Below are positions 7,143-14,156 of a stretch of 22,828 nucleotides of DNA, in pieces. The notes beneath the pieces were generated by a model that had not been told where the DNA came from, did no database searches, and worked only from the letters and a program-made list of their open reading frames with translations. Origin of the DNA: Armatimonadota bacterium. GTDB lineage: Bacteria > Armatimonadota > SYMT01. Made by a program: the position numbers and the translations under genes. The stretch covers positions 1-22,828 of the forward strand of contig JAJFMS010000001.1 of the NCBI GenBank assembly GCA_020696885.1. Direction: 5' to 3'. The stretch's first letter is position 1, and every line of letters begins with the position of its first letter.

Positions 7143-7290
7143 TAGGCCCGGGGAAGTGTGCCGACCCGCCAGGGGCCTTGTGAAGGGATCCGGATGGGGT
7201 TGCGCTCGATGAGCCTGCGCTTCGCCCTCGCTCGCCTTAATACCGTAGTTTCCCCCTGACCTGTCGGGACCACCGATCCATCGCTGCAGA

Positions 7291-7308
7291 CGTTTCAACG
7301 TGGAAACG
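7291..7308. promoter_or_regulatory. Inverted repeat upstream of amtB
   Basis: CGTTTC (7291-7296) and GAAACG (7303-7308) form a 6-bp inverted repeat spaced by 6 bases, 65 bases before the amtB start. Its position suits an operator or leader hairpin. I found no sigma-54 (TGGC-N7-TTGC type) site in this spacer. Confidence 0.3.
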
Positions 7309-7373
7309 CGCCTCAATGACGAGCTCTGTTCCAATCAACCGGCGGATGGCCGGAACCTAGAGGAGACAAGAGC

Positions 7374-8819
7374 ATGACCGATCGCCTGCGTTTCGGCAGA
7401 CTTGCGGCGTGGAGTGTTCTCGCTGCGACTGTGCTGACATTAGTTTCTGGCCTGGGCACTCCTGTGCATGCTCAGGAATCGACGGCGCCGGCCGGGAACG
7501 GCCCGGCGGTCACGGCCCCCGCCCCGGAGATGGCCCCGGCTCCGGAAGCCGCGCCAGCCCCTGCGCCCGCAGAAGCGGCCGCGCCGGCCGCGTGGGCCCC
7601 GGATACCGGCGACACCACCTGGCTGCTGGTATCTTGCGCCCTGGTATTGTTGATGACTCCCGGCCTGGCCCTCTTCTACGGAGGCATGGCGCGGCGGAAG
7701 AACGTGCTGGGCACGTTCATGCACAGCTTCATCGCGATGGGGATCATCTCGGTGCTGTGGGCGGTGGCTGGATACGGCATCGCCTTCGGCAAGGGGAATG
7801 ACTTCATCGGCGGGGGGAGCTTCATGTTCCTCAGCGGCGTCGGCATCGGGGATGCCGCTCCGCTGGCCGGCACGGTGCCGCATCAACTCTTCATGGCGTT
7901 CCAGATGATGTTCGCCATCATCACCCCCGCCCTGATCAGCGGCGCGTTCGCGGAGCGCGTCAAGTTTAGCGGCTACCTGGTGTTCATCTCCCTGTGGTCC
8001 CTCCTGGTTTACTCGCCTCTGGCTCACTGGGTGTGGTCGCCGGAAGGCTGGCTCTTCAAGATGGGCGCGCTGGACTTCGCCGGCGGCACCGTCGTTCACA
8101 TCAGCTCCGGCGTGACGGCGTTTGTGGCGTGTCTCATCATCGGCAAGCGGAAGGGCTACCCGAACGAAGAGATGCGTCCGCACAACCTCACCATGACGCT
8201 GCTGGGCACCGGCCTGCTGTGGTTCGGGTGGTATGGCTTCAACGGCGGCAGCGCCGTGGCCGCCGGCGGACTGGCCGTGGCCGCGTTCGTGAACACCCAC
8301 ATGGCCACCGCCGCCGCGATGATGGCGTGGGTGCTGGTGGAGTGGGCGCACCGCGGCAAGCCGACCGCCCTGGGCGCCGCTTCGGGTGCGGTAGCCGGGA
8401 TGGTGGGAATCACCCCGGGCGCCGGCTTCGTGGAAGTGATGCCTTCGATGGCGATCGGCGCGCTCACCGCGGTGATCTGCTACTTCGCCGTCGTGGCGCT
8501 GAAGCCGAAGTTCGGCTACGATGACAGCCTCGATACCTTTGGCGTGCACGGCATCGGCGGGACGGTGGGTGCCATCCTGACCGGCGTCTTCTGCACCACG
8601 GCCGTCAATTCGGCCGGCAAGCAGGGGCTGCTTTACGGCAACCCGAGCCAGTTGGTGACCCAGCTCATCGGCGTTGCGGCGACCTGGGTGTTCGCGGCGA
8701 TCGTCGGCGGATTGCTGTTCGTGATCGTGGACAAGACGATCGGCATGCGCGTGGCCGCGAAGGACGAGGAAGCTGGTCTGGATGTCAGCCAGCACGGTGA
8801 AGAAGGATACGTCATGTAA
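7374..8819 (+). CDS. amtB: Ammonium transporter AmtB with cleavable signal and Pro/Ala-rich N-terminal extension
   Basis: The 481-residue protein begins with a signal peptide (about 1-33, ending VHAQ), then a Pro/Ala-rich stretch (about 35-76), then the ammonium channel of about 11 membrane helices. The two pore histidines of the family are present: H242 in FAGGTVVH and H392 in DTFGVHGIGG. Other hallmarks are FYGGMARRKN (101-110) and WFGWYGFNGGS (about 283-293). The cytoplasmic tail GLDVSQHGEEGYVM is the usual PII contact region. AGAGGAGAC lies about 9 bases before the ATG. It conducts ammonia/ammonium across the inner membrane and is blocked by PII. Two PII genes follow directly, supporting that partnership. 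The Pro/Ala stretch is longer than in E. coli AmtB and echoes the one in the preceding porin. Confidence 0.95.
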   Translation: MTDRLRFGRLAAWSVLAATVLTLVSGLGTPVHAQESTAPAGNGPAVTAPAPEMAPAPEAAPAPAPAEAAAPAAWAPDTGDTTWLLVSCALVLLMTPGLALFYGGMARRKNVLGTFMHSFIAMGIISVLWAVAGYGIAFGKGNDFIGGGSFMFLSGVGIGDAAPLAGTVPHQLFMAFQMMFAIITPALISGAFAERVKFSGYLVFISLWSLLVYSPLAHWVWSPEGWLFKMGALDFAGGTVVHISSGVTAFVACLIIGKRKGYPNEEMRPHNLTMTLLGTGLLWFGWYGFNGGSAVAAGGLAVAAFVNTHMATAAAMMAWVLVEWAHRGKPTALGAASGAVAGMVGITPGAGFVEVMPSMAIGALTAVICYFAVVALKPKFGYDDSLDTFGVHGIGGTVGAILTGVFCTTAVNSAGKQGLLYGNPSQLVTQLIGVAATWVFAAIVGGLLFVIVDKTIGMRVAAKDEEAGLDVSQHGEEGYVM

Positions 8820-8878
8820 GGCGGTCGAGTGGTCGGGCAGCCGATCACACTGGCCCATCGGAATCGGGAGACTTCAGG

Positions 8879-9217
8879 ATGACCAAGATCGATGTGGTGA
8901 TTCGACCGGAGAAGCTGGAAGCACTCCAGCACGCTTTAGAAGACATGAGTCTGACCGGAATGACGGTAACCGAGGTGCGTGGCGCGGGGCGCCAGGCGGG
9001 TTACGTGGAGCGTTACCGCGGCATGGAATACCGGGTGCGCCTGCTGCCGAAGGTGAAGGTGGAGGTGGTGGTAGCGGACGCGATCGTGGAGAACGTGATC
9101 AAGGCGATCCGGGACGCGTGCCTTACCGGTGAAGTCGGCGACGGCAAGATCTTCCTGTGGAAGCTGGACGACGCGGTGCGGATCCGGACGGGCGACCGCG
9201 GAGACGCGGCGCTGTAG
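8879..9217 (+). CDS. glnK: Nitrogen regulatory protein PII, first copy
   Basis: This is a full-length PII of 112 residues. The T-loop YRGMEYRV carries Y51, the residue uridylylated in proteobacteria, and Q39 of the loop base is present (GAGRQAGY). The C-terminal signature TGEVGDGKIFLWKLDDAVRI is intact, as are the basic residues that bind ATP phosphates (RIRTGDRG). PII trimers sense ADP/ATP and 2-oxoglutarate and plug AmtB when nitrogen is plentiful. GGGAG (8866-8870) lies 8 bases before the ATG. It starts 59 bases after amtB, so the two are likely co-transcribed, and a hairpin follows. GlnK rather than GlnB is inferred from linkage to amtB. Confidence 0.94.
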   Translation: MTKIDVVIRPEKLEALQHALEDMSLTGMTVTEVRGAGRQAGYVERYRGMEYRVRLLPKVKVEVVVADAIVENVIKAIRDACLTGEVGDGKIFLWKLDDAVRIRTGDRGDAAL

Positions 9218-9226
9218 TTCTAAACA

Positions 9227-9253
9227 GGAAGGTGGAGTAACCCTCCACCTTCC
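9227..9253 (+). terminator. Hairpin after the first PII gene
   Basis: GGAAGGTGGAG (9227-9237) pairs perfectly with CTCCACCTTCC (9243-9253) around a 5-base loop, 9 bases after the stop. No T-run follows (CAAGAGAC), so it may be a partial terminator or an RNA-stabilising structure between the two PII genes. Confidence 0.6.
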
Positions 9254-9341
9254 CAAGAGACGAGCAGCGTGGCCGGGGCGGTGACTGACCGCCGCTCCGG
9301 CGCCTGTTCCAAGTTCGGGCAGTCAGTGGAGGGTGGAAGCG

Positions 9342-9683
9342 ATGGTCAAGATTGAAGCGATCATCCGGCCGGAACGGCTGGACGACGTAAAGTCCGGCCT
9401 GGATGAGATCGGGATCCACGGGATCACGGTTCAGGAAGTCCGGGGCGCGGGACAGCAGCGGGGCTACGTGCACCGCTATCGAGGCGCGGAGTACCGGGTG
9501 AACCTGCTCGAGAAGATCAAGCTCGAGACGGTGGTCGCCGACGGGCAGGTGGATGAGGCGGTCCAGGTGATCGTGACGGCCGGCCGGACCGGTGAGGTGG
9601 GAGATGGAAAGATCTTCCTGATTCCGGTGACGGACGCGGTGCGGGTGCGCACCGGAGAGCGCGGCGAGGCCGCGATCCTCTAG
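9342..9683 (+). CDS. Nitrogen regulatory protein PII, second copy
   Basis: A second complete PII protein, 113 residues from the ATG at 9342. Y51 in the T-loop YRGAEYRV, Q39 (GAGQQRGY) and the C-terminal signature TGEVGDGKIFLIPVTDAVRV are all present. It differs from the first copy at many positions (MVKIEAIIRPERLDDVKSGL against MTKIDVVIRPEKLEALQHAL), so it is an old duplication rather than a recent one. GGAGG at 9328-9332 is 9 bases before the ATG; the in-frame GTG at 9333 would sit on top of that site, so it is rejected. A good terminator follows. One copy may serve AmtB and the other another target; this cannot be told from sequence. Confidence 0.93.
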   Translation: MVKIEAIIRPERLDDVKSGLDEIGIHGITVQEVRGAGQQRGYVHRYRGAEYRVNLLEKIKLETVVADGQVDEAVQVIVTAGRTGEVGDGKIFLIPVTDAVRVRTGERGEAAIL

Positions 9684-9729
9684 ATCTCCAAAGCATGGAG
9701 TGGCCGGCCGGGTGGCCAGACAGTGTGAC

Positions 9730-9768
9730 GGGCAGATGCGCTTGCTTCAGGCGCGCATCTGCCCGTTT
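9730..9768 (+). terminator. Rho-independent terminator closing the ammonium block
   Basis: GGGCAGATGCGC (9730-9741) pairs perfectly with GCGCATCTGCCC (9753-9764) and is followed by GTTTTG. It lies 46 bases after the second PII stop codon. Confidence 0.8.
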
Positions 9769-9795
9769 TGCCGTGTGGGGAAGGGTGAGTGGTGA

Positions 9796-10063
9796 GGTGG
9801 TGAGTGGTGGGTGTCATTCATCGCGGAGCGGGTTCGAGCGCGGCTTAAGGGATTGGCCGTTGCCTGGTAGGGGTACACGCAGGGGTTGCCCTCGCCAGAG
9901 CAACCCCCCGACGCTGGCAGAGCGGTGCCGACCAATTGGGGCGGTACGGCTTTGCGCCTGCCTACACCGTCCTCGTTTCCAGGGCAATCACGGCGGATGC
10001 CGCTACCAGGCAACGGCCTTGAGCCCACCCCACCTTTCGCGGTCATACCCGGTGGTGAGTGGT
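9796..10063 (+). repeat. 13-bp direct repeats flanking element copy B
   Basis: GGTGGTGAGTGGT occurs at 9796-9808 and again at 10051-10063, on either side of the inverted-repeat element. The left copy belongs to a longer run of GTGAGTGG/GTGAGGTGG words from about 9784. These could be an older word-repeat into which the element landed, or part of a composite element. Confidence 0.5.
9855..10018 (-). repeat. Dispersed inverted-repeat element, copy B
   Basis: Termini GGCCGTTGCCTGGTAG (9855-9870) and its exact reverse complement (10003-10018) bound a 164-base element. On the minus strand, 10007 to 9965 matches the first 43 bases of copy A with one mismatch, beyond which similarity fades but continues (GCAAAGC, GTACC). 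The inner left arm (GGGTACACGCAGGGG...TTGCCCT) has diverged from the right arm, unlike copy A where the inner arms are identical. Confidence 0.8.
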
Positions 10064-10137
10064 AGCCCAGAGGCGGAGTGTCGCAAAATGACCCCAGGTG
10101 GTATTCTCCGCCGAGCCCCCTGGGTCGCTTACACGTG

Positions 10138-11529
10138 ATGATCACTCGTTCGCTCCGCTCTCCGCTTCTCGTTGGGTTGGTGCTCGGCCTGGCCGTGGCA
10201 CTGTGCCTGTCGCCTGCCCGGGCCCAGCACCCCGGTGATGCGCCTCCGGTTCCGGTGGTGTCCGCGGACGCCGATGAGAACCGCCGGACCGGTGAGCTGC
10301 TGGTGGGGCTGCTGGTCATCATTGTCGGAGCGAAGCTGGGCGGGGAGCTGTTCGAGCGAATGGGCCAGCCCGCCGTGCTGGGAGAGATCGGCGCGGGAAT
10401 CGTGATCGGGAACCTGGGGCTGGCGCAGTTCCACGGGCTCGACTTCGTGCGCACGCAGGAGGGCATCATCGCGCTGAGCCAGCTTGGCGTGATCCTGCTG
10501 CTGTTCGAGGTCGGGTTGGAGAGCAACCTCGAGGACATGCGGCGGGTGGGCGGCTCCGCGTTCGTGGTGGCGGTGCTGGGGGTGGTCGTTCCCTCGCTCC
10601 TGGGCTGGGGCGTGGCGCGCCTGATGATCCCGCAGGCGCACCCGCTGGCCTACGTGTTCATCGGCGCCGCGCTGTGCGCCACCAGTGTCGGCCTCACGGC
10701 CCGCGTGCTCAAGGACCTGGGCCAACTGCAGCGGCCCGAGGCGCAGATCGTGCTCGGCGCGGCGGTGATCGACGACGTGCTGGGGCTGGTGGTGTTGGCG
10801 GTGGTGGGCGGGCTGGTCTCCGCTGCCAGTGGTGGTGCGGCGCTGCCGCCGGCCGCCATCCTGCTCATCATCGGCAAGGCGGTGGGGTTTCTCGTGGGCG
10901 CCCTCGTCATCGGCGGCTACCTGTCTCCCCGGCTCTTCCGTTTGGCCAGCTTCCTGAACGTGCGGCACATGCTGCTCGTTACCAGCCTCGGGTTCTGCTT
11001 CCTGTTGGCCCGCATGGCGGCGGAGATCGGGCTGGCGCCGATCGTCGGCGCGTTCGCGGCGGGGCTCATCCTGGACCGGGTGCACTACCAGGACTTCACC
11101 GACCGCGGCGAGCACACAATCGAGGAGCTGATCCACCCGCTCTCCGGGTTCCTGGTGCCGATCTTCTTCGCGGTGACCGGGATGCACGTGGACCTGAGCA
11201 TGCTGGCCCAGCCGAGCACGCTGGGGCTGGCGGCGGCGCTCACGCTGGTGGCGATCCTCGGGAAGCAGGTGTGCGGGCTGGGCGTGATTCAGAAGGGGCT
11301 GGACCGGCTCTCCGTGGGGTTCGGGATGATCCCGCGCGGCGAGGTGGGACTCATCTTCGCGAACATCGGCCTGGGCATGCGCGTGCCGGGTCCCGGCGGG
11401 CAGCTGGTGCCGCTCCTCGACCCCGGGACGTTCGGCGCGGTGGTCATCGTGGTGATGGTCACCACACTGGTTACACCGGGGCTGCTCAAGTGGAGCCTTA
11501 CGCGTGGGACCGCACCTGCCCGAAATTAG
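10138..11529 (+). CDS. CPA2-family cation/proton antiporter (Na+/H+ or K+/H+ exchanger)
   Basis: The 463-residue protein starts with a signal-like helix (MITRSLRSPLLVGLVLGLAV to about residue 31, PARAQ), then about 12 membrane segments. Family hallmarks include GQPAVLGEIGAGIVIGNLGL near the first helices, LLLFEVGLESN, FIGAALCATSVGLTARVL, and AVIDDVLGLVVLAVVGG, whose paired aspartates carry the exchanged ion in this family. IVGAFAAGLIL and PRGEVGLIFANIG lie in the second half. It exchanges cytoplasmic Na+ or K+ for protons at the inner membrane; the ion cannot be decided. There is no KTN or TrkA nucleotide-binding domain. The ATG at 10138 opens the signal sequence; an upstream GTG at 10078 would add a non-hydrophobic extension. 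It appears to be a single-gene unit. Confidence 0.88.
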   Translation: MITRSLRSPLLVGLVLGLAVALCLSPARAQHPGDAPPVPVVSADADENRRTGELLVGLLVIIVGAKLGGELFERMGQPAVLGEIGAGIVIGNLGLAQFHGLDFVRTQEGIIALSQLGVILLLFEVGLESNLEDMRRVGGSAFVVAVLGVVVPSLLGWGVARLMIPQAHPLAYVFIGAALCATSVGLTARVLKDLGQLQRPEAQIVLGAAVIDDVLGLVVLAVVGGLVSAASGGAALPPAAILLIIGKAVGFLVGALVIGGYLSPRLFRLASFLNVRHMLLVTSLGFCFLLARMAAEIGLAPIVGAFAAGLILDRVHYQDFTDRGEHTIEELIHPLSGFLVPIFFAVTGMHVDLSMLAQPSTLGLAAALTLVAILGKQVCGLGVIQKGLDRLSVGFGMIPRGEVGLIFANIGLGMRVPGPGGQLVPLLDPGTFGAVVIVVMVTTLVTPGLLKWSLTRGTAPARN

Positions 11530-11600
11530 CCGCAGATGAACGCGGATGCACGCAGATGGGGAAAGGGTGGAGGTCCTCAGTCATCTGCGCTCACGCAGCG
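11530..11600. repeat. GCAGATGA-word inverted element
   Basis: It starts immediately after the antiporter stop codon. CGCAGATGAACGCGGATGCA followed by CGCAGATG (11531-11558) repeats the word CGCAGATG/CGCGGATG, and TCATCTGCG at 11581-11589 is the exact inverse of the first nine bases. This matches a repeat type (CACAGATGAACACAGATG-like) found in many environmental bacterial genomes. It could form the 3' end of the antiporter transcript. Confidence 0.65.
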
Positions 11601-11700
11601 TTGTCGTCAACCGGAGGAGTCTCGCGATCCAGCGGGCCGGTAGCCGCCCGTGGGACCTCAGTGCGTCACCCGCCGGCCGGAGCGTAGTGAAAGCGGGACC

Positions 11701-13605
11701 TTATTGCTGTAGGGCTGCGAGTACTTTCTCCAGCAGCCGGGGCACGTAGCCGGCGTAACGCTGGGGCGCGGCGGCGTCCTTCGGATCGATCGCCTTGAGC
11801 GCCGGTAGGATCGGCGCGGCTTTGGCGCCCAACTCGTCGATGGCGGTGAGCGCGGTCAGCGCGGCGAACATGCCCTGCCCACCCGCGGCGAGTTCCGCGA
11901 GCACCGGCAGCGCCTTCTGGAGGTCCGCCTCGTCGCCGTAGCGGCCCAGCGCTTCCGCCGCCACGGCGCGCACGTAGGGCGAGGTATTGCCCAGCGCGTC
12001 GAGCAGCTCCTTTTTTGAGTCCTTCACGGCGGCGGTCCCGCGGATCAGGATGCCGGTGGCGCTCCAGTAGCGGACGGCGCTGTCCGTATCCCGGAGACCG
12101 TCTTTGAACATCCGCTGCGGCTGGCGCTGGTCGGAGCTGGCCAGGTTGGCGAACAGGAGGACGCGGTCGAAGTCGTACTTCGTGCGGTCGTGACCCATCT
12201 CGTAGGGGGTGAGGCCTGCCGAGCGGGACTTTACCTCGCCCTCCGGCACGAAGCCGACGTCCCGGATCTCGCGAGCCAGCGTTTGCTGCGCGGCGCGCAG
12301 CCGCTCCAGCACTTCCCGGTGCTCCGGTGACTTCGCGAGGTTCTTCACTTCGTCCGGATCGGATTGGAGGTCGTACAGCTCCTCGCCTGCGCGCGGCTCC
12401 CAGAAGTATGTCTGCGGCGCCTTCAGCTTCCCGGCGTCGAACAGCTCTTTCCAGATGCGGGTGGTGTCCGTCTCGAACTGGTAGGCCACGTGCTGGCCGT
12501 GGGGCCGGTGCGGGAGGTAGTTGCGCACATAAACGTAGCGCGCGTCCCGCACGGAGCGCACCAGGTCCACGCGCTCATCCATGCGCCCGCGAAATCCGTA
12601 CAGGTAGGGCTGCGGGGGCGTGTCGTACTTCCCCATGAAGGCGTGCCCTTGCTGGTAGGAAGGCGGCTGCACTCCGGCCACACTCAGCAGCGTGGGGGCG
12701 AAGTCGACGAAGCTGACCAGTCGCTCCGTAGTGCCGCCCGGGGCGTAATCCTTCGGCGCGAGGGCGCGGAACTTCTCCGGCACGTGGATAAGGAGCGGCA
12801 CCTGGAGGCCGGAGTTGCAGGGGGTGCGTTTGCCGCGGGGCAGCCCGGTGCCGTGGTCCGAGTAGAAGAAGACGATCGTATCGTCCGCCAGGCCGGCTGC
12901 CTCCAGCTCCTTCAGCTTCTCCCCAACCTCCGCGTCCATCGTGGTGACGTTGTCGTAGTAGTGCGCCACATCCCGCCGGATCTCAGGGGTGTCCGGGTAG
13001 TAGGACGGCAGCGGCGCTTTGGCGGGGTCGTGGACGAGCGGGTGCTTCCGGTTGCGCACCTGGCTCTCGTGCGTGATGGTGAAGTTGAACACCGCGAAGA
13101 ACGGTTGGCCGGCCGGACGGCTCTTCCAGTGCGCGCGGGCGGAGGACTCGTCCCACACCTTGCCGGGCTCCGCCAGGTTGTAGTCGGTCTTGCTGTTGTT
13201 GGTACAGTAGTAGCCGGCGTCTCGCAGCAACTGGGGATACAGCTTGAAGCCGGCCGGGAGGCGGTCCATGCTCCGCATGTTCTCCGTGCCGGTGCAGGGC
13301 GGGTAGAGGCCGGAGATCAGCGTGGTGCGGGCCGGCGCGCAGACCGGCGCGTTGGACCAGGCATGCCGGTAACGCAGCGCCCGCGTGGCGAACCGGTCGA
13401 GATTCGGGGTGGTGGCGTACCGGTCGCCGTAGGGACCGATGATCGGGCTCATATCCTCGCAGGTGAGCCAGAGGATGTTCGGCCGGGCCGGACCCTGCGC
13501 CGCGGCCGGTATACCGGCCTGCCCGGCGGCGACGAGTGCGCATACCGCGAGCCCGAAGGCGGTTGATAGCCGGCGCGTGGCCGTAGTGATCGAGGTCCAG
13601 CGCAT
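11701..13605 (-). CDS. Secreted Cys-type sulfatase with C-terminal HEAT-like repeats
   Basis: The 634-residue protein starts with a twin-arginine-lacking signal peptide (about 1-37, ending PAAAQG), then a sulfatase domain (about 42-430). The formylglycine motif is C89-A-P-A-R93 (NAPVCAPARTTLISGLYP); metal and substrate residues include E50-D51 (LTCEDMSP), D250-H251 (FFYSDHGTG) and K259. The tail (about 510-634) is helical with HEAT-like units such as DSAVRYWSATGILIRG and SPYVRAVAAEALGRYG. It hydrolyses sulfate esters, probably on a polysaccharide, outside the cytoplasm after maturation by a formylglycine-generating enzyme not encoded here. The ATG at 13605 has GGAAGGAAGG about 6 bases upstream; longer starts lack a signal peptide. 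Overall it resembles planctomycete-type sulfatases; substrate unknown. Confidence 0.92.
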   Translation of the reverse strand: MRWTSITTATRRLSTAFGLAVCALVAAGQAGIPAAAQGPARPNILWLTCEDMSPIIGPYGDRYATTPNLDRFATRALRYRHAWSNAPVCAPARTTLISGLYPPCTGTENMRSMDRLPAGFKLYPQLLRDAGYYCTNNSKTDYNLAEPGKVWDESSARAHWKSRPAGQPFFAVFNFTITHESQVRNRKHPLVHDPAKAPLPSYYPDTPEIRRDVAHYYDNVTTMDAEVGEKLKELEAAGLADDTIVFFYSDHGTGLPRGKRTPCNSGLQVPLLIHVPEKFRALAPKDYAPGGTTERLVSFVDFAPTLLSVAGVQPPSYQQGHAFMGKYDTPPQPYLYGFRGRMDERVDLVRSVRDARYVYVRNYLPHRPHGQHVAYQFETDTTRIWKELFDAGKLKAPQTYFWEPRAGEELYDLQSDPDEVKNLAKSPEHREVLERLRAAQQTLAREIRDVGFVPEGEVKSRSAGLTPYEMGHDRTKYDFDRVLLFANLASSDQRQPQRMFKDGLRDTDSAVRYWSATGILIRGTAAVKDSKKELLDALGNTSPYVRAVAAEALGRYGDEADLQKALPVLAELAAGGQGMFAALTALTAIDELGAKAAPILPALKAIDPKDAAAPQRYAGYVPRLLEKVLAALQQ

Positions 13606-13753
13606 CGAAGCCTTCCTTCCGCGAGGTGGGCGAACCGCAGGAGGGACCGTTCGCCGCCAGCGGAACTGTTCAGAGCCGCCCGGTAGCACCTCCTCCTCAG
13701 CGCCCTTCAGGGGACCGTCGGCGATACAACGAGGATGGGAAGGCGCGTAGCGC

Positions 13754-13813
13754 AGGTGTTCAGGTGTTCAGGTGTTCAGGTGTTCAGGTGTTCAGGTGTT
13801 CAGGTGTTCAGGT
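13754..13813 (+). repeat. AGGTGTTC tandem array (7.5 copies)
   Basis: Seven perfect copies of the 8-bp unit AGGTGTTC run from 13754 to 13809, followed by a half copy (AGGT). An extra lone copy in the same orientation sits at 14048-14058 (GTTCAGGTGTT). Inverted copies are at 14103-14129. Copy number probably varies between strains because the units are identical. Confidence 0.9.
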
Positions 13814-14102
13814 AGCAAGCGCCTCACCCGATAGACTCGGAATGCCTCCCTGGTGCGCGGCGAAGCCACAACGGCGGGCGAACACGCCGAGCCTGCATTA
13901 CGAGCCAGCAGGCGTTCTAGACGCGGGGGTAAGATCCCTCGACGATCGGCAAGTTGCTTCGCACCGAGCACGTTCCGCTCGGGATGACCTGCTTTTCGGG
14001 GCATCGCGAGGTTCGGGACGGCGTGTTGGGGAAGCGCTACGCGTGGCGTTCAGGTGTTTAGTAGACGAGACGCCCTAAGAGCGAACGATCGGTGATTTCC
14101 CT

Positions 14103-14129
14103 GAACACCTGAACACCGAACACCTGAAC
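14103..14129 (-). repeat. Inverted copies of the AGGTGTTC unit
   Basis: GAACACCT, GAACACC, GAACACCT and GAAC follow each other, that is, two full and two partial copies of the reverse complement of the array unit. They end 11 bases before the ribosome site of the FAD oxidoreductase gene, so a long-range hairpin with the array is possible. Confidence 0.8.
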
Positions 14130-14156
14130 GCCCTCCCTCAGGATGGAATAACGGCT

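Larger units (their letters stand above)
9684..10137. other. Spacer with terminator and repeat elements
   Basis: No gene is seen in these 454 bases. Content in order: a rho-independent terminator (9730-9764), GTGAGTGG-type direct repeats (9796-9808 and 10051-10063), and inverted-repeat element copy B (9855-10018) between them. Confidence 0.55.
13606..14156. other. 551-base spacer between divergent genes
   Basis: No credible gene is seen. It contains the AGGTGTTC tandem array and its inverted counterpart (13754-13813 and 14103-14129). Between them lies a degenerate palindromic stretch (about 13930-13990) reading GATCCCTCGACG ... CGCTCGGGATGAC, which resembles another common intergenic repeat. 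Promoters of the sulfatase and the FAD oxidoreductase must lie here, but no boxes were clear. Confidence 0.5.

Noticed and set aside
7143..7373. Glutamine riboswitch or sigma-54 promoter before amtB
   Set aside because: The GGAAACGCG stretch faintly recalls the end of the glnA RNA motif, but its other conserved parts are missing, and no TGGC/TTGC pair with correct spacing is present.
7440..8858. Long minus-strand open frame opposite amtB
   Set aside because: His/Arg/Asp-rich low-complexity translation with no motif; it is the antisense shadow of a certain ammonium channel.
9855..10018. Insertion sequence with a transposase
   Set aside because: Only 164 bases long and without coding capacity; it can only be a non-autonomous element.
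13754..13813. CRISPR array
   Set aside because: The 8-bp units are directly adjacent with no spacers, so this is a simple tandem repeat.
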